Shown in pieces: positions 1-8,096 of a DNA stretch of 62,287 bases. Within the stretch, counting starts at the first letter, position 1. Each line of letters starts with the position of its first letter. This stretch comes from GCA-2746795 sp964643965. Its GTDB lineage: Bacteria; Chloroflexota; Anaerolineae; Promineifilales; Promineifilaceae. The stretch covers positions 1-62,287 of the forward strand of contig CAZXVH010000017.1 in the NCBI GenBank assembly GCA_964643965.1, in the 5' to 3' direction. The position numbers and the translations under genes were made by a program. The notes beneath the pieces are model-generated. The model worked only from the letters and a program-made list of their open reading frames with translations. It did no database searches and had not been told where the DNA came from.

Positions 1-67
1 CCGCCAGCAGCAAAAGCCCAGCGACAAAGAGAAGCTGCGTTAATTTAATCGGATACAGGTTTTTCAT
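1..67 (-). CDS. 5' end of a secreted or membrane protein gene (partial)
   Basis: An ATG at 65-67 on the minus strand is preceded by a good ribosome binding site (AAGGAG, about 5 nt upstream). It opens a frame reading MKNLYPIKLTQLLFVAG and then a Leu-rich stretch, which is a typical signal peptide or first membrane helix. The gene runs off the left edge, so its function cannot be told. Its first 23 bases overlap the end of the small gene at 45-281 in another frame, a spacing typical of translational coupling in an operon. Confidence 0.6.
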   Translation of the reverse strand, partial: MKNLYPIKLTQLLFVAGLLLLA

Positions 68-281
68 GTGTTGCTCCTTGAAAATAAGTATGGGGAAACG
101 GCCGTTCCTCTTCCTGCCCTGCGATTTCTTGCAAAAAAGCAGTCAACTCCATCAGGGAGCCAAAGCCCACATGCGTCCCGCTCGGCACATCTTGCAGCGA
201 CGCTCGCCAGCTTCCAGACGTTTCCCCTTCCTGCCATAAACGCAGCAAATAGGAGTAATAAAGCCGTTTCTGTTGATTCAT
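45..281 (-). CDS. small conserved protein of unknown function, next to BTAD regulator
   Basis: This is a 78-residue protein. Its central pattern, a YLLRLWQ segment, then WRASLQDVPSG, then a GFGSLMELTAFL helix, matches a short family I recognise from Chloroflexota, often beside transcriptional regulators; no function is known to me. There is no signal peptide or membrane segment. It is divergent from the large regulator at 394 and overlaps the next minus-strand gene by 23 nt, so the two minus-strand genes are probably co-transcribed. The HIP-type palindrome AACGGCCGTT lies in frame at 97-106, read as R-P. Confidence 0.6.
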   Translation of the reverse strand: MNQQKRLYYSYLLRLWQEGETSGSWRASLQDVPSGTHVGFGSLMELTAFLQEIAGQEEERPFPHTYFQGATHEKPVSD

Positions 282-393
282 GCCCCCAGCATAGCGGCCG
301 CCCTGTTAGGAAAACGTTACCACTTCTTCATTGTCCTCAAATAAAGGCAATGGTAAGCTTTTGGCGCCTCTAAAATTTGGCGCTTACAAGCAT

Positions 394-3300
394 ATGGACA
401 TGACAGAGCATCCAACCCTCACCCTGACTTTTTTCAGCCGGTTCCAGGCAGCACTAAACGGCCGTTCCCTGCAACGCTTTGAATCAGACAACGCCCGCGC
501 CCTGCTTGTCTACCTGGTGCTGGAAGCAGACCACGCCCACCGGCGCAGCCACCTGGCCGCCCTGCTCTGGCCCGACCACGCCGAAAAAGACGCCCGCAAC
601 AACCTGCGCCAAACCCTCTTTAAACTGCGCCGCACCCTGGGCGACGACCAGCGCGAAACCCCGTATCTATTGATAAACGCCCAAACAGTGCAATGGAACC
701 CAGCGCTGATAGTGAAAACAAAGGTGGATGTATGGCAGTTAACGGCCGTTCTCAACCAATATGAAGCAGGCAAACCTGTGCCGCCAGAAACGCTGCTCAC
801 CCTTTACAGCGGCCCCTTGCTGGCTGAAGCCGCGCTGGAAGCAGGTCTGGGGTTTGAAGAGTGGCTGCTCATCAAACGCGAACAAATCCACCAGCGCGTG
901 ATGACCGCCCTTTCTCGCCTGGGCAGCGCCGCCGCCGCCGCCCAAGCATGGCAAACAGCCCTGCAAATTGCCATCCGTCAAATCGCTCTCGATCCCTGGC
1001 GAGAAGAAAGTTACCGGCAAGCCATGCGAGCACTGGCGGCGCAAGGAGAGCGCACCAGCGCCCTGGCGCTGTTTGCCCAATGCCGCGCCGTGTTGTGGCA
1101 AGAATTGGGTGTCCCCCCTACCCCAGAAACCGTCACGCTATATGAACAGTTAAAAACCACAGAAACACAGACAGAAACTGACAAAGGAATGGAAACGGCC
1201 GTTTCCATTTCCCTGCCCCCCCTGCGCCACAACCTGCCCGTTGACCAGACCCCCTTCATCGGCCGTGAAGCTTTGCTCTCTCAGGCCGCCGATCAACTAG
1301 AAAATCTCGCTTGCCGCCTGCTCACCCTCAGCGGATTCGGCGGCATAGGGAAAACCCGGCTCGGTCTGCAACTGGCTCGCCAACAACAAAACCGCTTCCC
1401 CGATGGCGTCTGGCTGGTAAACCTGGACAGCCTGCCCCCCTCTAGCAGCCATGAGCAGCTAAACGCCGCCATCACCGCCGCGCTGCCTTTCACCCCGGCA
1501 GGCAACACGCCCCTCAGCCAGCAACTCACCAATTACCTGCGCCAGCGCCGCCTGCTGCTGCTACTTGACAACTTTGAACATCTGCTGCCCCTTGCCAACC
1601 GCATCAGCCGCCTGCTCGCCGATGCCCCAGAGGTGGTATGCGTTGTCACCTCACGCCAACCATTAGGACTGCCCGGTGAATGGGTGCTGCCCGTGCCACC
1701 GTTGGCTTACCCCGCCGCCGCCAGCGCAGACAGCGCCCAGGCAGACCAGTACGAAGCGGTGCGCCTTTTCTTCCAACAGGCGCGTATGACCCGCCCTGAT
1801 TTTCCCCTTTCGGTGGTGGCTGAACCGTTTGCCGCGCAGATTTGCCGTTTAGTGCAAGGGCATCCGTTGGCGCTGGAACTGGCAGCCAGTTGGGTCGATA
1901 CACTCTCCTGCCGGGAGATTGCCGCCGAAATTACCCAGGGTATATCCCTGCTGCAAGATGAAACGGGACAGCGCCCCCCACGCCACGCCAGCATCACCCA
2001 AATTATGCAGCAGTCATGGACACGGTTGAGCGCCGCAGAACAGCACGTGTTGAACCGGATGGCGCTGTTTGCCGGTGGCGGCACACGACAAGCGGTGCAG
2101 CAGATAACCGGCGCTTCGTTGTCCATGCTGAAAACGCTTGTGGGCCAGTCACTGGTGCAGATGGAAGTCAATGCCCGGCAGCAATCGCGCTATACGCTGC
2201 ATCAATTGGTGCGGCAATATGCGACCGCCGCGTTAAAAACGGCAGGGGAATGGGAAACCGGTCGTTCCCACCACGCCGACTATTTCGCCACATACTTCTC
2301 TACCCAAGAGCCGCTGCTGAATACGGCCAAAGTCATCCAGGCCATGCAGCAGATCCAGCCGGAAGTGGACAATTTAGACACTGCCTGGCAGTGGGCCGCT
2401 GACTCTGGCGACTGCACTTTTTTTGCCAAAACGGCAGCGGTGATGACGGTCTACTGGCAAAACAACAGCCAATATGAGCAAGGAGCAAAACGGCTGACCG
2501 CAGCTCTGACCGCCTGCCCCAACAGCGCCGTTAATACCCTTCTTAAAAACCGGTTGGCGGCGCTGCGCAATTTTATGGGTGTGGAAACGGCCGTTACCAT
2601 CCAGTTAACAAACGAAGCTTTCCACGCCGCTCAGGCCGCTGCCGACTCCCGCGAAGCCGCCTACGCCTGTTTGCAGCAGGGAGTAGCATTGCGCCGCAGC
2701 AGCCAATTTGCCGCCGCCTGGGAAAAAACGGAAGCAGGGCTGGCGCTACTCGCGCCGCAAGAGGATCTTTGGCTCACGACCTCGCTGGCAAATCAATTGT
2801 GCAATCTCGCGCCGCTGGTCAACCGACCCCAGGCAGGCATGGAATACGGCCGCCTGGCCTTGACCACCAGCACCCAAACAGGCCATCCCCCATCCTTATG
2901 GACAGCCAATTACGTGCTGGCACAGTTGGCCTTACGGCAAGGCAATCTGGATGAGGCAGAACAATATGCCAAAGAGTCGCTGGCGGCGCTGGCTGACTAC
3001 CCTTTCCCCTATCATCGAGCCAATTCTCTGCAAATGCAGGGGTTTATTGCCTATACCGCCGGCAAGTGGGATGAGGCGCTGGTGTTGTTTAGACAAGCGG
3101 ATGTGGTGAACCGCGAGGTGGGGGATCCTGCTTTGGCGGCTACAGTGCAAGGCATGGTGGCGCATCTGGCTTTGAAGCAGGGTCGCTGGGCAGAGGCGAT
3201 GCAGGTGGGGGAAACGGCCGTGAACACAGCGCGGCTGGCCGAAGATCGGTGGCGGTTGGGGCAGGTGCTGCTCACGCTGGCCCTGGCCGCCCAGCAGATG

Positions 3301-3612
3301 GCGCAGCCCAATCGCGCCGCTGCTTGTTTACAAGAAGCGCTGCATCTGGCTGAGGCGTTAGAGGAGACCGGCTTGCGCACGGTTTGCCTGATTGCTTTTG
3401 TGGAGTGGCTGGCTTTGGTGGGAGAACGGCCGTTAGCGGCGCAAACCGCAGCGACACTACAAACTCATTTTACTCTGACCCCTGCATGGCGGGAAGAAGT
3501 TGAGATAGTGTGTGCGCGATTTGATTTGACGGAAACGGCCGTTGCCCTACCCTGGCCCCTGCTCCTTAAAAAACTGGAAAGTTTCCTGGGAGCGCCCACT
3601 TCGCGGCTCTAA
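394..3612 (+). CDS. BTAD/SARP-type transcriptional regulator with NB-ARC ATPase and TPR-like C-terminus
   Basis: This is a roughly 1072-residue signal-transduction ATPase with a DNA-binding head. An N-terminal winged-helix segment (about residues 10-95, with RRSHLAALLWPD and ARNNLRQTLFKLRR) is typical of SARP/OmpR-type regulators. It is followed by a bacterial transcriptional activation domain (about 110-265, with LDPWREESYRQAMRAL). A P-loop GFGGIGKT at about 314-321 and a Walker B LLLLLDNFE near 388-396 mark an NB-ARC/AAA domain, and the C-terminal 500 residues are Ala/Leu/Gln-rich helical repeats like TPRs. A TTG at 331 extends the frame, but the ATG at 394 fits the start of the conserved domain better. 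Its stop overlaps the convergent TspO-like gene by 4 nt. Target genes are unknown. Confidence 0.88.
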   Translation: MDMTEHPTLTLTFFSRFQAALNGRSLQRFESDNARALLVYLVLEADHAHRRSHLAALLWPDHAEKDARNNLRQTLFKLRRTLGDDQRETPYLLINAQTVQWNPALIVKTKVDVWQLTAVLNQYEAGKPVPPETLLTLYSGPLLAEAALEAGLGFEEWLLIKREQIHQRVMTALSRLGSAAAAAQAWQTALQIAIRQIALDPWREESYRQAMRALAAQGERTSALALFAQCRAVLWQELGVPPTPETVTLYEQLKTTETQTETDKGMETAVSISLPPLRHNLPVDQTPFIGREALLSQAADQLENLACRLLTLSGFGGIGKTRLGLQLARQQQNRFPDGVWLVNLDSLPPSSSHEQLNAAITAALPFTPAGNTPLSQQLTNYLRQRRLLLLLDNFEHLLPLANRISRLLADAPEVVCVVTSRQPLGLPGEWVLPVPPLAYPAAASADSAQADQYEAVRLFFQQARMTRPDFPLSVVAEPFAAQICRLVQGHPLALELAASWVDTLSCREIAAEITQGISLLQDETGQRPPRHASITQIMQQSWTRLSAAEQHVLNRMALFAGGGTRQAVQQITGASLSMLKTLVGQSLVQMEVNARQQSRYTLHQLVRQYATAALKTAGEWETGRSHHADYFATYFSTQEPLLNTAKVIQAMQQIQPEVDNLDTAWQWAADSGDCTFFAKTAAVMTVYWQNNSQYEQGAKRLTAALTACPNSAVNTLLKNRLAALRNFMGVETAVTIQLTNEAFHAAQAAADSREAAYACLQQGVALRRSSQFAAAWEKTEAGLALLAPQEDLWLTTSLANQLCNLAPLVNRPQAGMEYGRLALTTSTQTGHPPSLWTANYVLAQLALRQGNLDEAEQYAKESLAALADYPFPYHRANSLQMQGFIAYTAGKWDEALVLFRQADVVNREVGDPALAATVQGMVAHLALKQGRWAEAMQVGETAVNTARLAEDRWRLGQVLLTLALAAQQMAQPNRAAACLQEALHLAEALEETGLRTVCLIAFVEWLALVGERPLAAQTAATLQTHFTLTPAWREEVEIVCARFDLTETAVALPWPLLLKKLESFLGAPTSRL

Positions 3613-4202
3613 TCCATATCAAGCGACGCTATCTTGCGGGTGCGCCAGTAGCCCACGAGCGCCAGAATAATGATTAGGAGTGCGGCAATAACGGCCGTGT
3701 TTGCAATTACAGCCACATCAGGATAAGCGGCGCGAATGCCAAACAGCGCCCATACCAGCACCGCGGCATACGCCAAATTACGCCGGTTGAAGAGCAGCAA
3801 TCCGGCCACCACGACTGCGATCATCATCATAATCGCTGACCAGATTTGACCGTCGATGCCAAANNNNNNNNNNNNNNNNNNNNNNNNNNNNNNNNNNNNN
3901 NNNNNNNNNNNNNNNNNNNNNNNNNNNNNNNNNNNNNNNNNNNNNNNNNNNNNNNNNNNNNNNCTGGGTAACGCTTGATAAATGGTGAAACCCAGCAAGA
4001 ACAGGTAAATCACGCTCCAAATAGAAAAAGTGTAAGCGGCTGGCGTGAAAAACGAGGGCAGTGCATCTGAGATTTCACCGGGCGTACGGCCGTTGAGCGG
4101 CAAGGCGTTGGACAGGGCGTTCATGACCACAACCACGACAAAGGATACGATGTTGACTATTTGCAATGTTTTTGAGTTATTTGTTTTTGTATTCATGCCC
4201 AT
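3609..4202 (-). CDS. TspO/MBR-like tryptophan-rich sensory membrane protein, interrupted by an assembly gap
   Basis: This is a multi-helix membrane protein. The N-terminal part has NALSNALPLNGRTPGEISD followed by FFTPAAYTFSIWSVIYLFLLG, the pattern seen in long TspO-like proteins of bacteria, with the conserved P-A-x-x-T-F-x-I-W core. After 100 N come further hydrophobic helices and a basic tail. The family is usually about 260 residues; only about 164 are visible, so roughly 100 may be missing or the gap size may be a placeholder. Reading across the gap in one frame is an assumption. TspO proteins bind tetrapyrroles or related ligands, but the role here is not shown by context. Confidence 0.72.
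   Translation of the reverse strand: MGMNTKTNNSKTLQIVNIVSFVVVVVMNALSNALPLNGRTPGEISDALPSFFTPAAYTFSIWSVIYLFLLGFTIYQALPXXXXXXXXXXXXXXXXXXXXXXXXXXXXXXXXXXFGIDGQIWSAIMMMIAVVVAGLLLFNRRNLAYAAVLVWALFGIRAAYPDVAVIANTAVIAALLIIILALVGYWRTRKIASLDMD
3864..3963. other. assembly gap of 100 N
   Basis: Exactly 100 undetermined bases, the usual scaffolding placeholder, lie inside the TspO-like gene. The true length is unknown. Confidence 0.98.
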
Positions 4203-4302
4203 ATCTTAACAAAACCTGTGCATACTGTCAAGCATTTGCACGGAATTGGTTTTGGTAGGGTTGGCGCAGAACGGCCGTTTAGGTTTTTCCATCTGATCTC
4301 GT

Positions 4303-4308
4303 TAAAAT
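4303..4308 (+). promoter_or_regulatory. possible -10 box, near-leaderless start
   Basis: TAAAAT ends 7 nt before the ATG of the metallophosphoesterase gene. No convincing -35 hexamer is present, so this is a weak call. Confidence 0.3.
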
Positions 4309-4315
4309 ACAGGTC

Positions 4316-5167
4316 ATGAAAATAGCAATTCTCTCAGACAATCATGGCAACGTACCGGCGCTCCAGACAGTTATCGAACATATTGAAGCGTGGCAACCCG
4401 ACCACGTTATTTTCAATGGCGATGCCGTCAATCGCGGCCCCAAATCATTGGAATCCTGGCAAATTGTGCAAGCCAAACGACAGCAAAATGGCTGGCTGAT
4501 GGCACGCGGCAATCATGAAGATTACGTATTAAATCATGAAAAAGAAGACCCCCACGCCATACCTGTCGATTACAAGACCCAGATCAATCAAAATTCACGC
4601 TGGACACATCGGCAACTGAACGGCCGTTCTCCAGAATTAGCCGCCCTCCCCCTCAGCCACACCCTCACAGCGCCCGATGGCAGCAAATTGTTCGCCACCC
4701 ACGCTTCTGTGCGCGGCAATACCGATGGCATTTATCCCCACCACGATGATGACACCCACCGGCCGCAACTCACACCCCTGCCCGCCGTCTTTGTCACCAG
4801 CCACATCCATCTCGCCTATATCAAACAAATCGACGAGACTTTTCTGGTGAATACCGGCTCGGCAGGAAACCATTGTTATGAAGAGACACGGGCCAGTTAC
4901 GCACAAGTTGTTTGGCAAAACGGCCGTTGGCACGCCAAACTCATCTACCTCACCTACGACATGGCCGCCACGGAACGCGACTTCTACGAATCTGGCTTCC
5001 TTGATGAGACAGGGCCCGTCGCCCATCTCATCTTCCATGAATGGAAAACAGGCCACGTCATCCTGCCCGACTGGCGTGAGCATTACCTGCAAGCCGTTTT
5101 AGGCGGCGACATCGGCCTGGAAACCAGCGTCATCGAGACCCTGGCTAAATTCGGCATTGACAAATAA
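4316..5167 (+). CDS. calcineurin-like metallophosphoesterase
   Basis: This 283-residue cytosolic enzyme carries the full set of metallophosphoesterase motifs: D8-N-H10 (SDNHGN), G35-D36 (FNGDAVNRGP), G65-N66-H67-E68, H129 (ATHAS) and H163-I-H165 (TSHIHLA). These residues bind two metal ions and cleave phosphomono- or diesters. The compact length and motif spacing suit the YfcE/MJ0936-like phosphodiesterase group, but the substrate is unknown. The ATG at 4316 leaves room for almost no leader after a possible -10 box. The deaminase gene follows after 4 nt, which suggests co-transcription. The iterated palindrome occurs twice in frame as N-G-R. Confidence 0.85.
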   Translation: MKIAILSDNHGNVPALQTVIEHIEAWQPDHVIFNGDAVNRGPKSLESWQIVQAKRQQNGWLMARGNHEDYVLNHEKEDPHAIPVDYKTQINQNSRWTHRQLNGRSPELAALPLSHTLTAPDGSKLFATHASVRGNTDGIYPHHDDDTHRPQLTPLPAVFVTSHIHLAYIKQIDETFLVNTGSAGNHCYEETRASYAQVVWQNGRWHAKLIYLTYDMAATERDFYESGFLDETGPVAHLIFHEWKTGHVILPDWREHYLQAVLGGDIGLETSVIETLAKFGIDK

Positions 5168-5171
5168 CCCT

Positions 5172-5813
5172 ATGGATAATTTCTGGGAAACACTCTCCCC
5201 GCCCTGGCAGACCTGCACCGACGAAGCGTGGCAGGCGTATCAGGCTGGCTCCCTGCCCATCGGCGCGGCCATCACCAATGCTCATGGCGACATTGTATCT
5301 CGCGGCCGTAATCGCATTTTCGACAAACAAGTAGACGGTAAATTCATCTATCATTCTCGCACCGCCCACGCTGAAATGAATGCCTTGTTTGCTCTGGATG
5401 AATCCCAGAACCCCTCTGGAACCTGCACCCTCTACACCACCACCGAACCCTGCCCCATGTGCCTGGGCGCGATCCGTGTCAGCCGGATGCGAGAATGCCG
5501 GTATGCGTCCCGAGACCCCATCGCCGGCAGCGCGGCTTTTATGGACGCATCCCCGTTCATGCGAGAAGCCAACATCAAAATGACGCCTCCTCAAAATCCC
5601 CTGTTGGAAGATGTTCTCTCTGCCATGTTGATCGAATGGCTGATACGCTCTGAAAAAGAAAGGCCGCTCAAATCAATACCAGTTCGAGAGGCCATATTCC
5701 CCAAAGCAGGCGCATTGGGTCGTGAATTATTTGGTTCAGCAGACCTTCATCAATGGGCAAAAGCGGGTCTCCCCACCGCCGAAGTTGTCAATTTATTAGC
5801 AAAAAGGCTCTAG
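5172..5813 (+). CDS. cytidine/deoxycytidylate deaminase family protein
   Basis: This zinc-dependent deaminase has the signature H66-A-E68 (TAHAEMNAL) and P93-C94-P-M-C97 (EPCPMCLGAI), the zinc ligands and catalytic Glu of the CDA superfamily. A TTG at 5157 would overlap the upstream stop; the ATG at 5172 is preferred. At 213 residues it is longer than tRNA adenosine deaminase TadA (about 150), with an extra C-terminal part, so guanine- or riboflavin-type deaminase relatives are also possible. It sits 4 nt after the phosphoesterase, hinting at a shared role in nucleotide salvage or repair; that is inference. Confidence 0.8.
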   Translation: MDNFWETLSPPWQTCTDEAWQAYQAGSLPIGAAITNAHGDIVSRGRNRIFDKQVDGKFIYHSRTAHAEMNALFALDESQNPSGTCTLYTTTEPCPMCLGAIRVSRMRECRYASRDPIAGSAAFMDASPFMREANIKMTPPQNPLLEDVLSAMLIEWLIRSEKERPLKSIPVREAIFPKAGALGRELFGSADLHQWAKAGLPTAEVVNLLAKRL

Positions 5814-5918
5814 GTAAAAGCAGGAAAGTTTTCGGAAATAAAATTGCGCGAAACCCGCTTTTACTTGAGGGAAACCACAATTTTGCGTGTTGGTAATTTC
5901 AAGAACTTATTGTGGTTT
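5814..5918. terminator. two stem-loops between convergent genes
   Basis: GTAAAAGC (5814-5821) pairs with GCTTTTAC (5857-5864), and AAACCACAA (5872-5880) pairs with TTGTGGTTT (5910-5918). They lie between the deaminase and the convergent SUI1 gene, where terminators are expected. U-tracts are weak. Confidence 0.5.
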
Positions 5919-5927
5919 ACCTAGGCG

Positions 5928-6284
5928 TCAGCCGCCGACAAATTTGGTCTTATAGCCTAACTTTTGCAGCTCTTCCGCCACTTTCTCGCGGTGATCCCCT
6001 TGAATTTCGATATTGCCGTCTTTGACGGCGCCGCCAGTGCCGCACTTTTTCTTGAGTGTTTTTCCCAGCGCTTTCATATCTTCAGGTGTCAGTTGCAATT
6101 CCATAATAACGGTCACTTGTTTGCCGCCGCGCCCCTTTTTCTCGCGGCGGATGCAGGCGGTTTGCTCCTCTGGGGGTATACTTTTCGGCTGGGGACAACG
6201 GCAAGGGTAGCTGCCACAGCGCTGACAGCGCTTGGCAAAGGCAGAATCGGTGGAGTAGACGACTTTTCCTTTTTTTCTCATCAT
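5928..6284 (-). CDS. SUI1/eIF1-like translation initiation factor (YciH family)
   Basis: This is a 118-residue protein. An N-terminal Cys-rich segment (CQRCGSYPCRCP), probably metal-binding, precedes a SUI1 domain with ERR-type KKGRGGKQVTVIMELQL, then the conserved LKKKCGTGGAVKDGNIEIQG and a C-terminal KVAEELQKLGYK. In archaea and eukaryotes SUI1/eIF1 controls start-codon fidelity; bacterial YciH is thought to act similarly on 30S complexes. The frame is open up to 6404, but the tandem ATGs at 6284 and 6281 begin the conserved part. Upstream lies a 317-nt spacer with an unusual structured element. Confidence 0.85.
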   Translation of the reverse strand: MMRKKGKVVYSTDSAFAKRCQRCGSYPCRCPQPKSIPPEEQTACIRREKKGRGGKQVTVIMELQLTPEDMKALGKTLKKKCGTGGAVKDGNIEIQGDHREKVAEELQKLGYKTKFVGG

Positions 6285-6601
6285 GGGTGAGGCAAAAGCA
6301 GCTGGTAGCAGTGCAAAACAAATTCCAGGACAGCTAACCGCTTTAAAAAACAAAAGGATTCTATACTCGCTGTGGCCGGTTTCTGACCGTGCCACCTCTG
6401 GCAAAAATGTCAGATTATGCCCGTTGCGAGTATAGTTAATGGCAATTCCATTATTTTTTATTGCAGCAGAATCTTACCAACGCCAGCCACTCTAAGCAAA
6501 GCGATAGGAATATTATCTGTACCATATGCCTCTGGTGAGGTAGAATATTGGTTATCATCCTGAAATCGAGTACATGAGCAAAAAGGATCAATAGGAAGCG
6601 T
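6285..6601. other. intergenic spacer between SUI1 and response regulator
   Basis: A divergent 317-nt spacer without a plausible gene. It holds a three-stem structured element (6361-6435, listed separately). No clear promoter of consensus quality was found for either gene. Confidence 0.6.
6361..6435. ncRNA. candidate structured element: three-way junction of 75 nt
   Basis: A perfect 10-bp outer stem (CTATACTCGC at 6361-6370 with GCGAGTATAG at 6426-6435) encloses two hairpins. The first pairs GTGGC-CGGT (6372-6380) with ACCG-T-GCCAC (6386-6395), loop TTCTG, one bulged T. The second pairs TCTGGCA (6397-6403) with TGTCAGA (6408-6414), loop AAAA, one G-T pair. It does not fit a tRNA: the arms have the wrong number and sizes, and there is no T-loop or CCA. 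It could be a 5' leader element of the SUI1 gene (minus strand), a small RNA, or a palindromic mobile relic with terminal repeats. Strand unknown. Confidence 0.4.
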
Positions 6602-6973
6602 ATGGATAATAATCTGGCCATCATTATCGAAGATGAAAAAGATTTAGCGCTTATGTTTGCCCAGGCATTGGCCGACGCCGGTCTTCGCCCGGAGATTTTC
6701 TATGATGGCGGCCCGGCGCTCTCCCGCCTGATCGAAGTGGCGCCCACAATTGTCGTGGTCGATCTAAATTTGCCGAATATCGCCGGCGACGAAGTCATTG
6801 ACCTGCTGAAACATGACCCCCGTCTGGCCGAGACCAAAATCATCGTTGCTTCTGGCAGCCCCATCCAGGCCCATGCCTACCAAGAGGTTGCAGACCTGGT
6901 TTTGGTTAAACCGGTCAGCTACACACAGCTAAAAGATCTCGCCCAACGGCTCCTCTCCAGTTCAACATCATAA
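6602..6973 (+). CDS. stand-alone response regulator receiver (CheY-like)
   Basis: This is a 123-residue single receiver domain. The acidic pair E10-D11, phospho-acceptor D54 (VVVDLNLP), S84 (IVASGSP) and K103 (VLVKPVS) are all in place, so it should be phosphorylated by a sensor kinase. There is no output domain. A Shine-Dalgarno AGGAAG precedes the ATG at 6602. No kinase lies nearby, so the partner is unknown. It may act as a shuttle or through protein contact. Confidence 0.9.
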   Translation: MDNNLAIIIEDEKDLALMFAQALADAGLRPEIFYDGGPALSRLIEVAPTIVVVDLNLPNIAGDEVIDLLKHDPRLAETKIIVASGSPIQAHAYQEVADLVLVKPVSYTQLKDLAQRLLSSSTS

Positions 6974-7154
6974 GCCCCCACCACGACCCTTCATATCTCT
7001 CCTTCAAATTTCAAATTTGTCTTGATGTTGCTCTTAGTTTCACGGGCAGCGGGGACGTTGATGCTTCTCTAATGGTCAAATCATGGTTTGCAGTTACAAT
7101 TCCAGGCGTATCAAAATCGACGCCGGGCAAACATGCCCATTGAGGTGCAAAACT

Positions 7155-7991
7155 ATGAACATTGACAATATTATTGAAGTGAGCGAAGAAACCTTTGATA
7201 ATGACGTAATTGAACGCTCCATTGAGATTCCGGTGATCGTGGACTTTTGGGCGCCCTGGTGCGGCCCTTGCCGGGTCTTAGGCCCTATATTAGAAAAGTT
7301 GGCGAAGGACCCGGACTTAAACTTTGTCCTGGCCAAAGTCAATGTCGATGAAAATCCGGGACTGTCTATGGCGTTTCAGGTGCAAGGCATTCCAGCCGTC
7401 ATCGCTTTTTTGGATGGCGAACCGGTGGATGATTTTGTCGGCGTTAAACCAGAAACCCAAATTCGCCAATTTATTGAAGAGTTAATTCCCAGCGAGGTCG
7501 ATTTAGCCCTGGGCGACGCCCACAGCCTGCTGGCGACTCGCCACTACCGTGACGCCGAAATCGCTTATCGGGATGTGCTGCGCCAATCCCCCGGCCATCT
7601 GTTGGCGATGCTAAATCTGGGGCGCAGCCTGTTGGCGCAGAGCAAAGGGTGTGAAGCCATCGGTTATTTACAAGATTGCACCGATGGCCTGGCCTACACC
7701 ACCGCGCAAACGTTGCTGCCCCTGGCTGAGTTTTTATGTAAAATAGACACCGCCTGGGACGACGCCGATGACGTGACGCCGCTGGAGGCGCAATATCGCC
7801 AGGCCGCCCATTTGCTCAAACGAGGAAAGTATGCCCCGGGACTGGACGGCCTCATCGACATTTTGCGCCAGGACAAACGCTTTGACAAAGGCCGCGCCAA
7901 AAGCATTGTTCTGGCCCTGTTTGAGTTACTTGGCAATGAAGATGATTTAACTCAACAATACCGCAAAGAATTGGGTACAGTGCTGTTTTAA
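7155..7991 (+). CDS. thioredoxin-fold protein with TPR-like C-terminus (YbbN/CnoX type)
   Basis: This is a 278-residue protein with an N-terminal thioredoxin domain. The active site W-C36-G-P-C39 and cis-Pro P80 (QGIPAVI) are intact, so redox activity is possible, unlike E. coli CnoX whose site is altered. The second half (about 120-278) is helical with ALGDAHSLLATRHYRDAEIAYRD-like repeats, as in the YbbN co-chaperone family that works with chaperonin or DnaK. The frame is open from 7083, but the ATG at 7155 follows a GAGGTG site and begins the conserved domain. It ends just before a strong intrinsic terminator. Confidence 0.88.
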   Translation: MNIDNIIEVSEETFDNDVIERSIEIPVIVDFWAPWCGPCRVLGPILEKLAKDPDLNFVLAKVNVDENPGLSMAFQVQGIPAVIAFLDGEPVDDFVGVKPETQIRQFIEELIPSEVDLALGDAHSLLATRHYRDAEIAYRDVLRQSPGHLLAMLNLGRSLLAQSKGCEAIGYLQDCTDGLAYTTAQTLLPLAEFLCKIDTAWDDADDVTPLEAQYRQAAHLLKRGKYAPGLDGLIDILRQDKRFDKGRAKSIVLALFELLGNEDDLTQQYRKELGTVLF

Positions 7992-8024
7992 GGGGAGATA
8001 GAGATAGAGGGGAGAGATAGAGGA
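7992..8024. repeat. GATAGA-type microsatellite
   Basis: A purine-rich run of GATAGA/GGGAGA units lies just before the terminator. It is one of at least four such tracts in spacers of this window (also near 12817, 15247 and 47574). Confidence 0.6.
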
Positions 8025-8026
8025 AA

Positions 8027-8067
8027 GGCTCCCGGCAAACGCCTAAACGTTTGCCGGGAGCCTTTTT
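8027..8067 (+). terminator. strong rho-independent terminator
   Basis: A perfect 15-bp stem (8027-8041 with 8048-8062: GGCTCCCGGCAAACG and its complement) has a 6-nt loop CCTAAA and is followed by TTTTT. It ends the thioredoxin gene and probably also limits read-through from the convergent M14 gene. Confidence 0.92.
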
Positions 8068-8096
8068 ATTTATCGAAATCGTGGATTCAGCCCCTT

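Noticed and set aside
6361..6435. tRNA gene
   Set aside because: Length fits, but there are three stems only, no T-loop sequence and no usable anticodon arm.
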